From Bog-950 sp046329495 (GTDB lineage Bacteria > Bacteroidota > Bacteroidia > Chitinophagales > LD1), in the NCBI GenBank assembly GCA_046329495.1, contig JAXLUO010000001.1, positions 434,001 to 498,000 of the forward strand: a stretch of 64,000 nt of DNA. The letters are read 5' to 3'. Made by a program: the position numbers and the translations under genes. A model generated the notes under the pieces. It made no database searches. It saw nothing but the letters and a program-made list of their open reading frames with translations, and was not told the DNA's origin. Below, one piece after another: positions 37,661 to 45,721 of this stretch. Position 1 is the stretch's first letter, and each line of letters opens with the position of its first letter.

Positions 37661-38110
37661 ATGAATCAATTACGTGCCACTTTACTACTGTTTGGTTTTT
37701 GCTTATTGCTGTGTGTAACGGGATGCAAGAAGGAAGAGGCTATTTCTAATACACCTTCTTTAAAGTTTCTATCCATATCACCCAATCCTGCAGTAAAATA
37801 TCAGGACGAGGTGGTAATTAAAGTAGAGTATACCGATGGAGACGGAGACCTTGGAGAGAACACCCCTGATGTAAAAAACCTGTTTGTAACCGATAGCAGA
37901 AACAATGTTACCAGTCAGTTTCGCATTAGTCAGTTAGGGCCGGATAGTAAGGTAATTATTCGTGGTACGCTGGATGTGGTTTTGCCCCCGCAGAGTTTTG
38001 TAGATGATAACCATAGCAGTGAAAGCGCTACTTATACGGTGTATGTGAAGGATCGCGCGGGCAACGAAAGCAACCACGTTACTACTTCGGCCATTACCAT
38101 TAATCAGTAA
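37661..38110 (+). CDS. Ig-like/cadherin-type lipoprotein
   Basis: A 149-residue lipoprotein (LLCVTGC, Cys21; KKEE tether). The rest is a single beta-sandwich (about 35-149) with ISPNPAVKYQDEVVIKVEYTDGDGDLG and a final YTVYVKDRAGNESNHVTT, as in cadherin/Ig-like domains, and an acidic D-rich loop likely to bind calcium. I start it at the ATG 37661, 2 bases after the preceding stop. It is the last gene of the operon and converges on truA with a 2-base gap. Confidence 0.78.
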   Translation: MNQLRATLLLFGFCLLLCVTGCKKEEAISNTPSLKFLSISPNPAVKYQDEVVIKVEYTDGDGDLGENTPDVKNLFVTDSRNNVTSQFRISQLGPDSKVIIRGTLDVVLPPQSFVDDNHSSESATYTVYVKDRAGNESNHVTTSAITINQ

Positions 38111-38112
38111 CA

Positions 38113-38943
38113 CTAAGGAAACTTAGTGATGTAGGGGTATTTGATTTCTGATAGAAACAAACCGTTTGGCGGTGCCAGGTAGTGAATCTTAAAATCCTTT
38201 TTAGCGGCTACCGTTTCTTTAAACTGATCGACACTTATTTTGCCTTTACCTACCATTAAGGTGGTGCCCACAATTTTGCGGATCATGCCGCGCAGGAAGC
38301 GGTTAGAGGTTATGGTGAGCCGGAAAGCCTCGTAAGGCTTTGCTATGCGGCCGGGCGTAAGTAACTCATATTGAGTATCGGCATCGTAGGGCTTTAATAC
38401 CAAATGATGAGAGGGCAACACATCCCAACGTACCTGCTTTAAATAGCAGATGTTGGTTTTAAAGTCTTCGCTGGGCAAACAAAGCGATGTGAAATCCTGG
38501 ATGGAGGGCAAGAAGGCAGCGGCCTCAATTACCTTGTCCCAATTGATGCGATAGAAGCCCTGGAAAAAAGCATAACGGCGGATAAAATTGGACTTGTCGA
38601 AATACACGTAGTATTCGTAGGTACGCTCGGTAGCATCGAAACGGGCATGGGCTTTTTCTTCAACCGGTATAATGCGGTAAATGGTAATATCTTCAGGCAA
38701 CACGCAGTTCAGGCGGAAAAGGATATCGGGAATGTCTATCTCTTTTTCTAAATCAACATGCATGTAAAAATCCTTGGCATGCACACCGGTGTCTGTTCGT
38801 CCGCACCCTAATGACTTAATTTCATGACGGAGCAATTTAAAGAGTGCTTCGTTGATGGTTTGTTGTACCGAAGGAACGCCTGCCTGCACCTGCCACCCGC
38901 AATACCGGGTTCCATCGTAGCTGAGGTGAAGGAAGTAGCGCAT
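38113..38943 (-). CDS. truA: tRNA pseudouridine synthase A (TruA)
   Basis: This 276-residue enzyme modifies uridines 38-40 in the tRNA anticodon arm. The start RYFLHLSYDGTRYCGWQVQ, the catalytic motif GCGRTDTGVHA with Asp51, and later FRLNCVLPEDI, HARFDATERTYEYYV and the C-terminal TITSNRFLRGMIRKIVGT are characteristic of TruA. Length is normal. It is followed on the right by the inverted-repeat-flanked four-helix-bundle gene. Confidence 0.95.
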   Translation of the reverse strand: MRYFLHLSYDGTRYCGWQVQAGVPSVQQTINEALFKLLRHEIKSLGCGRTDTGVHAKDFYMHVDLEKEIDIPDILFRLNCVLPEDITIYRIIPVEEKAHARFDATERTYEYYVYFDKSNFIRRYAFFQGFYRINWDKVIEAAAFLPSIQDFTSLCLPSEDFKTNICYLKQVRWDVLPSHHLVLKPYDADTQYELLTPGRIAKPYEAFRLTITSNRFLRGMIRKIVGTTLMVGKGKISVDQFKETVAAKKDFKIHYLAPPNGLFLSEIKYPYITKFP

Positions 38944-38959
38944 GGAGAGAATTGTTTAA

Positions 38960-38997
38960 TTGGACGAATTGGACGAATTGGACAAATTGAACGAATG
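38960..38997 (+). repeat. Tandem 9-bp repeat, left flank of the four-helix-bundle gene
   Basis: Four 9-base units (ATTGGACGA twice, then ATTGGACAA and ATTGAACGA) run to AATG just before the stop of the four-helix-bundle gene. The right flank at 39449-39488 carries the same type of units inverted; GGACAAATTGAAC is shared exactly. Confidence 0.85.
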
Positions 38998-39390
38998 TTA
39001 GAGCAAGAATAAGGAAAGAATGTAGCTAAATGGATTTTTACGGATGGAGGATGCGATAATTTTATTGAGTACCTTTTTGATTTCCTCTAAGCTGGTTAGA
39101 AGGTGGTTGCAGTCGGGATAATTTTGAGCATGTTGGCAGAGTAGCAACCAATACTCCGTTTCGTTCATCTCCTTGGCGGCTATTTTAAATTTATGAATGA
39201 AGTCTGCTTTACTTTCGGCATGTTGAGCTTCTGTAGCATTAGCACCAATAGATGTGCCCGAACGGAATAATTGACGAGCCATATTGAACTTCCTTTGTTC
39301 CTCCAATGCCTCGCAATACTTAATAATCTCCAGCGAGAACTCGAAAGTTAGTTTTAATATGGGGTTATCGTTTCGGTTATAGTTTTTCAT
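38998..39390 (-). CDS. Four-helix-bundle protein (S23/IVP family)
   Basis: A 130-residue all-helical protein of the S23/IVP family, first known as the product encoded inside 23S rRNA intervening sequences (IVS) and related to the Avd subunit of diversity-generating retroelements. Typical are EIIKYCEALEEQRKFNMARQLFRSGTSIGANATEAQHAESKADFIHKFKIAAKEMNETEYWL (in parts: ARQLFRSGTSIGANATEA near 38-55 and KIAAKEMNETEYWL near 70-83). Here it is intergenic, flanked by inverted 9-bp tandem repeats and nothing else, as if it were the core of a small IVS-like element. The molecular role is unknown. Confidence 0.9.
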   Translation of the reverse strand: MKNYNRNDNPILKLTFEFSLEIIKYCEALEEQRKFNMARQLFRSGTSIGANATEAQHAESKADFIHKFKIAAKEMNETEYWLLLCQHAQNYPDCNHLLTSLEEIKKVLNKIIASSIRKNPFSYILSLFLL

Positions 39391-39448
39391 AAAAAGGGTT
39401 TGAGTCCTAATTTATGAAAAAGAAAGCATGTGCTTTGGTTATGGCCTT

Positions 39449-39488
39449 CATTAGTTCAATTTGTCCAATTTGTGCAATTGGTTCAATT
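39449..39488 (-). repeat. Tandem 9-bp repeat, right flank (inverted)
   Basis: On the plus strand it reads AGTTCAATT, TGTCCAATT, TGTGCAATT, GGTTCAATT; its reverse complement matches the left flank over about 22 bases with one mismatch. Its end overlaps the last codons of the desaturase gene. Confidence 0.82.
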
Positions 39489-40550
39489 AATTCTATTGAA
39501 TACCACGTTAGCATTAACATGCACCCGTTTCATTTCAAAGCGTGCAATCCTTGTTTTAAGCATGGCGATGATTTCTTCCTGTGTAGTGAACTCTTCGCGT
39601 ATGTCAACGTATTTAGATGCAAGTGTTTTATAGCTTTTAGTAACCAGCAGGAACCACACGACAAAGAAGTCGATACCCTGGAAAATGATCGCGTTGTTTT
39701 GCTTGTACTTTTCGATATTTTTTTGCAGTTCGCCGGGCATATCGGTCCAGTGCATGTTAGGGCGTACGTGGTGGCCGATGTGGTAACCATCATTAAAACA
39801 AGTACGGTTGTAGCCTGTATTAATGCAGGTTAAGCTGTTTTTATATGGGCTTTCAGGGTCGCTGGCGTCAATAAATGCATGTTGCGCCCAGTTGCCGGCC
39901 ATCATACCAAAGCGTGCTACAATAAAAGGGATGATGAAAACAGTAAGCGTTGCGGCCCAGTTGAATTGCCACAATAAAATGCACATTACGATGAAACCGA
40001 TTTCGCCCAACAGCACTTTGCGCACAAACTTCCAGCGGTTCTTACGCTTAAAGTAAAAAGTAAGATCGCTCATACCGAAGAAGAAGAAAATGAAAAAGTA
40101 CTTCAGGAAATCTATAAAGCTATCGCGCTGATAGTTCATGGTACAGCTGAGATCATCGATTTGATTATTCTCGGCATGATGCATCATAATATGGTGGCCG
40201 AAATAGGTTTCGGGCGTTTCGCCATAAAACGGGCCCAGCACCCACGGAATGAGGTAGTTTAAGGCGCTGTATTCCTCCTTGTAAAGCTTGCGGTGAGATG
40301 TGTTGTGCAACATCAGGATATAGGGGCCTAAACCGGTAGCCAGGTTCAATGCCATTAAAGGCAAAGCAATCCACCACCGGAAGTAAAAGAACATTAAAAC
40401 CGATAAGGGTATAATGATGAACAGAATGCGCAACGAAAGCCAGACAAAGGGCAGGTCGCGTTCATCACGGATAAGCTTTAAAAAAAAGCGTTCTACAAAA
40501 TTGTATTGTTCCTTAGGAACGTATACCGGATCAGTAAGGTTTAATTGCAT
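39483..40550 (-). CDS. Membrane fatty acid desaturase
   Basis: A 355-residue integral membrane di-iron desaturase that introduces a double bond into acyl chains of lipids. It has hydrophobic hairpins (about 40-95 and 195-235) and three His-rich boxes: HNTSH (near 107), HHIMMHH (near 146) and GYHIGHHVRPNMHW (near 258). The ATG at 40550 is chosen; an upstream TTG would add three residues. The C-terminal end is encoded in the inverted repeat next to the four-helix-bundle gene, so insertion of that element may have altered the last residues. Confidence 0.88.
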   Translation of the reverse strand: MQLNLTDPVYVPKEQYNFVERFFLKLIRDERDLPFVWLSLRILFIIIPLSVLMFFYFRWWIALPLMALNLATGLGPYILMLHNTSHRKLYKEEYSALNYLIPWVLGPFYGETPETYFGHHIMMHHAENNQIDDLSCTMNYQRDSFIDFLKYFFIFFFFGMSDLTFYFKRKNRWKFVRKVLLGEIGFIVMCILLWQFNWAATLTVFIIPFIVARFGMMAGNWAQHAFIDASDPESPYKNSLTCINTGYNRTCFNDGYHIGHHVRPNMHWTDMPGELQKNIEKYKQNNAIIFQGIDFFVVWFLLVTKSYKTLASKYVDIREEFTTQEEIIAMLKTRIARFEMKRVHVNANVVFNRIN

Positions 40551-40596
40551 CTGCACCAATTAATCAGTTTCACGAATAAGGGATAATATTTAAGGT

Positions 40597-41790
40597 TTAA
40601 CACTTCTCGTATATAATAGCTTCGCCTTGCCCCACACCAATACACATGGTGGCCAGGCCGTATCTAACGTTGCGGCGTTTCATTTCGTATAATAACGTGG
40701 TGCTAATTCTTGCTCCGGAACAACCCAGCGGATGACCCAGGGCAATAGAACCGCCGTTAACATTTACAATTGCGGGGTTTAAGTTTAAATCGCGCATGCA
40801 TGCTAACGATTGCGAGGCAAAAGCCTCATTTAATTCTACCAACCCTAAATCGGCAACGGTTAAACCAGCTCTTTTCAGCGCTTTTTGAGTAGCGGGCACC
40901 GGACCAATACCCATGTAAGCGGGCTCAACGCCGGCTGCTGCTACCGAAACTATTCTTGCCATGGGCTGCAGGTTATATTTCTTCACCACATCGCCACTTA
41001 CCAGTAGTAATACTGCTGCTCCATCGTTAATGCCCGAAGAATTGCCTGCTGTAACGCTGCCGTCTTTGGTGAATGCGGGCTTCAGCTTTGCCAAATCTTC
41101 TACGCTGGATAAACGGGGATGCTCATCCTTTTCAAAAAACACTTTCTCGCCTTTACCTTTAGCGATCTCCACAGGAACCATTTCGTCGTTAAACTTACCG
41201 GCGTCATGCGCCTGTTTGTATTTAATCTGCGATTGGTGCGCAAAGGCATCCTGGTCGGCCCGGCTGATGTTCCACTTTTGGGCTACGTTCTCAGCGGTTT
41301 CGCCCATGCTGTAGGTTATTTCTTTAGAAAAGGCCTTATTGGTAAAACGCCAACCGATGGTTGTATCGAACATTTGCTGTGCCCTATCAAAAGCGGAAGA
41401 AGCTTTTGCTAAAACGTACGGTGCGCGGGTCATGCTCTCCACCCCCCCGGCTATAAAAATCTCACCATCACCTGCTTTAATGGCCCGGCTTGCATCTGCA
41501 ATAGCCTGCAAACCAGAAGCACAAAGGCGGTTTACTGTTACACCCGCCACGGTAACGGGTAATCCAGCCAGCAGGGCCGCCATACGGGCTACGTTGCGGT
41601 TATCTTCGCCGCTTTGGTTGGCTGCACCTAATACTACTTCCTCTATCTCTGCCGGATTTAGCCAATTTTTATTGCGTTCCACCAGCTTTTTTATTACCAG
41701 CGCAGCCAAATCATCGGGGCGGATGTTGCTCAAGGTTCCGTTAAATTTTCCAATCGGAGTGCGCAGAGCATCAATTATATACACTTCCAT
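40597..41790 (-). CDS. Acetyl-CoA C-acyltransferase (thiolase)
   Basis: A 397-residue thiolase, which cleaves 3-ketoacyl-CoA with CoA in fatty-acid beta-oxidation or runs the reverse condensation. Catalytic residues are in place: Cys90 in NRLCASGLQAI, the His in GGSIALGHPLGCSGAR, and Cys383 in CIGVGQGEA. VESMTRAPYV is the usual thiolase loop. It lies leftward next to the desaturase gene (46-base gap), consistent with lipid metabolism. Whether it is FadA-type or acetoacetyl-CoA type is not decided by sequence alone. Confidence 0.95.
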   Translation of the reverse strand: MEVYIIDALRTPIGKFNGTLSNIRPDDLAALVIKKLVERNKNWLNPAEIEEVVLGAANQSGEDNRNVARMAALLAGLPVTVAGVTVNRLCASGLQAIADASRAIKAGDGEIFIAGGVESMTRAPYVLAKASSAFDRAQQMFDTTIGWRFTNKAFSKEITYSMGETAENVAQKWNISRADQDAFAHQSQIKYKQAHDAGKFNDEMVPVEIAKGKGEKVFFEKDEHPRLSSVEDLAKLKPAFTKDGSVTAGNSSGINDGAAVLLLVSGDVVKKYNLQPMARIVSVAAAGVEPAYMGIGPVPATQKALKRAGLTVADLGLVELNEAFASQSLACMRDLNLNPAIVNVNGGSIALGHPLGCSGARISTTLLYEMKRRNVRYGLATMCIGVGQGEAIIYEKC

Positions 41791-41823
41791 TTTATTTTAC
41801 CGGCGCATTTGCCTACGGCCGGA

Positions 41824-41858
41824 TTTGCTTTTTTGAGCGGTTAAAAAATGTAGGTTTG
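41824..41858 (+). promoter_or_regulatory. Promoter of the DUF4293 gene
   Basis: TTTG at 41824-41827 and TAGGTTTG at 41851-41858 are 23 bases apart, a good match to the Bacteroidota promoter. The ATG follows 33 bases downstream. Confidence 0.55.
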
Positions 41859-41891
41859 TGGGCCAAATGTAATTTTTATAAAACGCATTCT

Positions 41892-42362
41892 ATGATCCAA
41901 AGAATACAGACGGTATTTTTCATTCTGTCCATCATTGCCTTAGGCTTGTTTTTATATATGCCGGCTATTGAGTTTAAGCAGGACAAATTCACCAATATTA
42001 CCCGGGCCTGGGAGGTATATCAATTCTTTGAGGGCTACTTGTATTTTATTACCCTGATATTTGCAGGCACTGCTGCGGGATTTTCCCTGATTGCCATATT
42101 TCTTTACAAAAAACGCAGTTTACAGGTGTTGTTTGGTTGGTTTGCTATACTGTTTACCATAGCAGCCGAGGCTTTTGTGTTTTATAAATACCAAACCAAA
42201 CCTTGCGTTTACAACGAATTTTTGCATAGCACGTATGCCTGTACGGTTAAATTAACCGTTTGGAATGCGCTAAGTGCCATAGCTATTGTGTTTCAACTGT
42301 TGGCCATCTACAATATCCGTAAGGATGAGGCCCTGTTACGCAGTGTAGACCGCTTACGTTAA
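41892..42362 (+). CDS. DUF4293 membrane protein
   Basis: A 156-residue protein of the Bacteroidota-specific DUF4293 family, with the typical start MIQRIQTVFFILS and four predicted transmembrane helices (about 5-25, 47-68, 76-98 and 120-142), ending in the family-typical DEALLRSVDRLR. Function is unknown. The frame runs upstream to 41856, but the ATG at 41892 matches the family start. It has its own promoter and is divergent from the thiolase gene. Confidence 0.9.
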   Translation: MIQRIQTVFFILSIIALGLFLYMPAIEFKQDKFTNITRAWEVYQFFEGYLYFITLIFAGTAAGFSLIAIFLYKKRSLQVLFGWFAILFTIAAEAFVFYKYQTKPCVYNEFLHSTYACTVKLTVWNALSAIAIVFQLLAIYNIRKDEALLRSVDRLR

Positions 42363-42530
42363 GCTACCTTAAGTTTAAGCTGCAGCCCTACATACTCTAT
42401 TAATACATGTATTCTTTTAAAATCAGTAAAACACTGGTTTTAAACCCTCCGTGCACAAAACACTGTAACCTTAATTCGGTTAGCCCGTAGAATAAAGTCC
42501 CGCGGACCTTAGCGGATAAAACCCGAGTTT

Positions 42531-43139
42531 ATGAGAAAATTACCCCTTTTCCTGCTTTTAGCCCTCTCATTTGTAGCTTTTTCGTCGTTTGAAGAAGAAG
42601 AGATAATTACAGATGAAGCCGTTTTGTTTCAAATAAAGAATGGTTATGCCATTCGTATAGATGGTTTCCGCTTTGATGCACGCGACCAAAGCAGCTCAAG
42701 TGCCAGCCTTTCGCAATCGAACGGAACGGTAATAACCAATCTTACATTTTACGGAAATAGCGTGCGCACTAAGAACGGCAGCTATAACCCGCAACGCATA
42801 GATATTGCCTATGCTTATGCAGAAGGTGCGCCCGGCAATGTGAGCCTGCAAAAAGTACAGTTTGAATTTAATAAGCAGAAATACTTTATGCTGCCGACCG
42901 AAACTACTTTTACGGTTAAAGAAATCAACTGGGCCAACGACCATAAAAGCTTTGCGCTTACGGCGGAGTTTGATGCGAAGGTTAAGCAGATGTTTGCCAA
43001 TGATGGCAATACCCCAATACTAAACATTAAGGGTAAAATAGAAAAACTGCGTGTTGAAGTTCCTGCAGTGATATTTGATCAATTGCCTAAAACTTCGGCC
43101 TCGCTGGAAACTTCGTACGGAATTTTTGATCAGAAGTAA
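42531..43139 (+). CDS. Exported protein of unknown function
   Basis: A 202-residue protein with a signal peptide (LPLFLLLALSFVAFSSF) and an acidic N-terminus (EEEEIITDE). The remainder is a beta-rich domain with no Cys and no recognised motif (ITNLTFYGNSVRTKNG; KVQFEFNKQKYFMLPTETTF). A terminator follows. I cannot name a family. Confidence 0.72.
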   Translation: MRKLPLFLLLALSFVAFSSFEEEEIITDEAVLFQIKNGYAIRIDGFRFDARDQSSSSASLSQSNGTVITNLTFYGNSVRTKNGSYNPQRIDIAYAYAEGAPGNVSLQKVQFEFNKQKYFMLPTETTFTVKEINWANDHKSFALTAEFDAKVKQMFANDGNTPILNIKGKIEKLRVEVPAVIFDQLPKTSASLETSYGIFDQK

Positions 43140-43161
43140 TAAGGTGTAAATAAAGACTACT

Positions 43162-43197
43162 AAAGGGCGGAGGTGTTTAACCTGCCGCCTTTTTTAT
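43162..43197 (+). terminator. Rho-independent terminator
   Basis: GGCGGAGGT pairs with ACCTGCCGCC (one bulge) and is followed by TTTTTTATTT, 22 bases after the stop at 43139; the convergent gene begins right behind it. Confidence 0.8.
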
Positions 43198-44676
43198 TTA
43201 TGCGTTTTGCGCTTTTGCATTAACATGCAGATGCGCATAGCTTTGTTTTTTAAGTATAGCATCGATCCATAAAGGCATATCAAGAAATACCTGGTTAACT
43301 GTTTCGGGAAATTCGGAAAGCAAGGTGGCTTTCAGGCTTTTTAATGCAGCATGACCCTGGGCGGTTTTAACTGCGCGGGCTAAATGACGGGCAATTACAA
43401 TTATACTTTCCCGTTCGCCGGCTATTGTTTTATAGCCGCGCATAAAGCTTTCGAGCTGGTTGCTTACATATACAAAGTTTCCTTTCTGATAATGCAGCAA
43501 AAGGTGTATCAGCCTTAGTTGATCGGAATACGAATGGCCCAAAGCTTTATGCTTCCGGTAAAAATTCAGCGCTTCGTTGATGCAATCAAGAGCATCTTCT
43601 TCCATGCCGCTTTTAACCAGTGCTACTGTAAAGTAGTAATACAGCTTTTGCTTGATAGATGCAGGAATGCGCAGGTGTGGCGTATTAAAGCGTTGCAATA
43701 ATTTGGGTAGTGATGCAAAATTGTTGGTTGCCAATGTTTTTAGCACATGCACTTCCATTTCGTGGCCGATGGTTTCCATATGATGGTCAGGGATTTTATG
43801 AAAACGTTGAATGATTTCATCAATCCAGCGGGCCAGTTGTTCTTGTTGGCCGGCATTGGCCAGGGCGGTAGCGATATTGGCACATATAAGGGAAATTTCC
43901 CGTCCGTCTTTAATCATGTGGGGTTTGCTTTCCAACAGCGCAATGATGTTCATGTTGTGGCGGATAATACCCTCATAATTGCCGAGCAAATCGGCGTATA
44001 GATCCAGTATGCCTTCGCGGATAATTTGAAGCCGCACGCTCGATTTAATAATCGGGTCGTTCATGGCGGCATGTTGCACCATACCTTCTACCTGCTTAAG
44101 ATAATGGATTTTATTCCGGCGGCCCGGGTGCAACATCAGCTTTACATAGATGTGGTGTTGAATTTCGGAAAGCTGCATGTGCACCATGTTGGAATAAACC
44201 GCATCGTGAAATTGCGACCAGAAATTTTCATTCAGCGATAACTGATGAAAACCGAAACGAAACTCAAAGTGTAAAGCATGCAGCAGGGTATCGAACAATT
44301 CGTAACGCAGGCAAAATTTCTTTAACGATTCCAGTTCACGGTGAATGTGCTTACTTAAACCTTTGCTATACATCAGGTGCAGGCGCTGCATCTGCGAAAT
44401 GGCTTCGCCGATGGGCGTTTTAATTAAATGATAGGGCGCCATGGCCTGGGTTAATTCGCGCCACAGATACTCTTTAATGGCAGATATTTTACGGGCGCAC
44501 CCATGTTTTTTGAGCACCCGGGCCAACTCCCGCTCGTTGTATTCGCGCTGCTTGCAGATGGCATCGAATAAAATAACGTAATATGAGTTTTTGTTAGTGT
44601 TTTGCTTAAAATAACCCCGCTCGTGGGCTGTCATCGATTGTATAAAATCGAACAGCTTATCAGTCTTTCTTATCAT
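43198..44676 (-). CDS. Large helical protein of unknown function
   Basis: A 492-residue, nearly all-helical cytoplasmic protein without signal peptide or membrane segment. It starts MIRKTDKLFDFIQSMTAHERGYFKQ; the pattern of amphipathic helices suggests a TPR-like solenoid, but no clear repeat is visible. I start at the ATG 44676; a TTG 12 bases upstream is also in frame. It has a promoter-like element directly before it. I cannot assign a family. Confidence 0.78.
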   Translation of the reverse strand: MIRKTDKLFDFIQSMTAHERGYFKQNTNKNSYYVILFDAICKQREYNERELARVLKKHGCARKISAIKEYLWRELTQAMAPYHLIKTPIGEAISQMQRLHLMYSKGLSKHIHRELESLKKFCLRYELFDTLLHALHFEFRFGFHQLSLNENFWSQFHDAVYSNMVHMQLSEIQHHIYVKLMLHPGRRNKIHYLKQVEGMVQHAAMNDPIIKSSVRLQIIREGILDLYADLLGNYEGIIRHNMNIIALLESKPHMIKDGREISLICANIATALANAGQQEQLARWIDEIIQRFHKIPDHHMETIGHEMEVHVLKTLATNNFASLPKLLQRFNTPHLRIPASIKQKLYYYFTVALVKSGMEEDALDCINEALNFYRKHKALGHSYSDQLRLIHLLLHYQKGNFVYVSNQLESFMRGYKTIAGERESIIVIARHLARAVKTAQGHAALKSLKATLLSEFPETVNQVFLDMPLWIDAILKKQSYAHLHVNAKAQNA

Positions 44677-44685
44677 GGTCAAGGG

Positions 44686-44693
44686 CAAATTTA
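44686..44693 (-). promoter_or_regulatory. -7 element TAAATTTG before the helical protein gene
   Basis: On the minus strand TAAATTTG ends 9 bases before the ATG at 44676, so the 5' leader would be only a few bases long. Confidence 0.45.
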
Positions 44694-45030
44694 GAACAAG
44701 CGCACAGATGAAATTTTTCCCGAAATGTTTCCGGTGCGTTATATAACAAGCTGTATGCCAATAATTTGCTGCTGCCTACAAAAAGCTTAGAAATAGAAAA
44801 TCTATCCAAAAATTTCAGTAGCTGTTAAATGGTGTTTAAAAGGGTCTTTTTGTCCTTTAAACGCCACTGACTGCATTCCTGAAATGTACTTCGGATAGCA
44901 GCTAAGTGTTTAAAAACCTGTGCTTAACGTATTATTTAAATTCCCTCAAAATGGTAACGACGAACGCATATTTCCGTGCTTACTACTTAAGGCACAATAG
45001 TTTAGCAGCCTGATTAAACCCGAAAAACAC
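44694..45030. other. 337-base divergent intergenic region
   Basis: Between two divergent genes. An imperfect hairpin (GTTTAAAAGGGTC near 44834, with GGACAAAAAGACCC-type pairing around TTTTTGTCCTTTAAAC) is visible; no gene is seen. Confidence 0.35.
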
Positions 45031-45453
45031 ATGAAAACCAGTTCAAGTAAGCTTGCAATTTTGCTTGTTGATGATGATTACGGAATGAATTACTTAAGCC
45101 GAATAGCCATTGAACGAGCACAACTTCAATGCTCGATTTTTGAGGTATATGACGGCCGTGATGCATTAAAAATGGTTACCTCGGTTGCTACGCCAGACGT
45201 AGTGCTGCTTGATATAAACATGCCGCGCATGGGCGGCTTTGAATTTTTAATGGCCTATAAGCACGAAGGCCTACAGCATAAGCATACACGTATATACATA
45301 TTAACCACCGCCATTATTGAATGGGAGATGGAGAAGTTTGTAAGTACCGGCTTGATAAGCGGCTACTTTGAAAAACCATTGCACCAGCGGCATATAGATA
45401 CCATACTAACACATGTAGGTACCAACTTTATTTTGGAGCAGGTAGATTTTTAA
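45031..45453 (+). CDS. Single-domain response regulator
   Basis: A 140-residue CheY-like receiver without output domain. Acidic pocket DDD at 14-16, phospho-acceptor Asp61 in LLDINMPRMGG, and Lys in FEKPL near 115 are present, as is the switch Thr (LTTAII). It should relay phosphate from a histidine kinase encoded elsewhere, since none is nearby. It converges on the ferredoxin gene with an 18-base gap. Confidence 0.92.
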   Translation: MKTSSSKLAILLVDDDYGMNYLSRIAIERAQLQCSIFEVYDGRDALKMVTSVATPDVVLLDINMPRMGGFEFLMAYKHEGLQHKHTRIYILTTAIIEWEMEKFVSTGLISGYFEKPLHQRHIDTILTHVGTNFILEQVDF

Positions 45454-45471
45454 AATGCCACCGCTACCGTT

Positions 45472-45711
45472 TTACATCTCCAGTTCGCTGGGGGGGAACA
45501 GCACTTCGCCTGTTTCCTCATCCTCTACCCTGATGGCGCACTGTGGGCATTGCTCGGCTGTTTGGACCAACTCTAACGCACTTGTGTCGCCAAGCTGTAC
45601 GATAGTTGATTGCCCTTCGGCATTCATTTCGAATACATCAGGCAAAAAGCCAACACACAACCGCGAACCAACGCAGCGATTGGTGTTGATGGTTACTTTT
45701 AATTTGCTCAT
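45472..45711 (-). CDS. 3Fe-4S ferredoxin of the P450-partner type
   Basis: A 79-residue ferredoxin. It has NRCVGSRLCVGFLPDVFEM and a later AEQCPQCAIRVED: CX5C...CP, the arrangement of [3Fe-4S] ferredoxins that feed electrons to bacterial cytochromes P450. The ATG at 45711 gives the standard length; an upstream frame to 45762 exists but overlaps the P450 gene. It lies 10 bases behind the P450 gene on the same strand, and is clearly its partner. No ferredoxin reductase gene is in the window. Confidence 0.93.
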   Translation of the reverse strand: MSKLKVTINTNRCVGSRLCVGFLPDVFEMNAEGQSTIVQLGDTSALELVQTAEQCPQCAIRVEDEETGEVLFPPSELEM

Positions 45712-45721
45712 GGCCGCCGAT

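Noticed and set aside
38998..39390. Diversity-generating retroelement accessory gene (avd)
   Set aside because: The family is related to Avd, but no reverse transcriptase, template repeat or variable repeat is found nearby.
44694..45030. Structured regulatory RNA between divergent genes
   Set aside because: Only a weak hairpin, no conserved riboswitch features recognisable, so not claimed as an RNA gene.
45031..45453. Link between the response regulator and the P450-ferredoxin pair
   Set aside because: The genes converge and share no promoter; the nearness gives no support for a common system.
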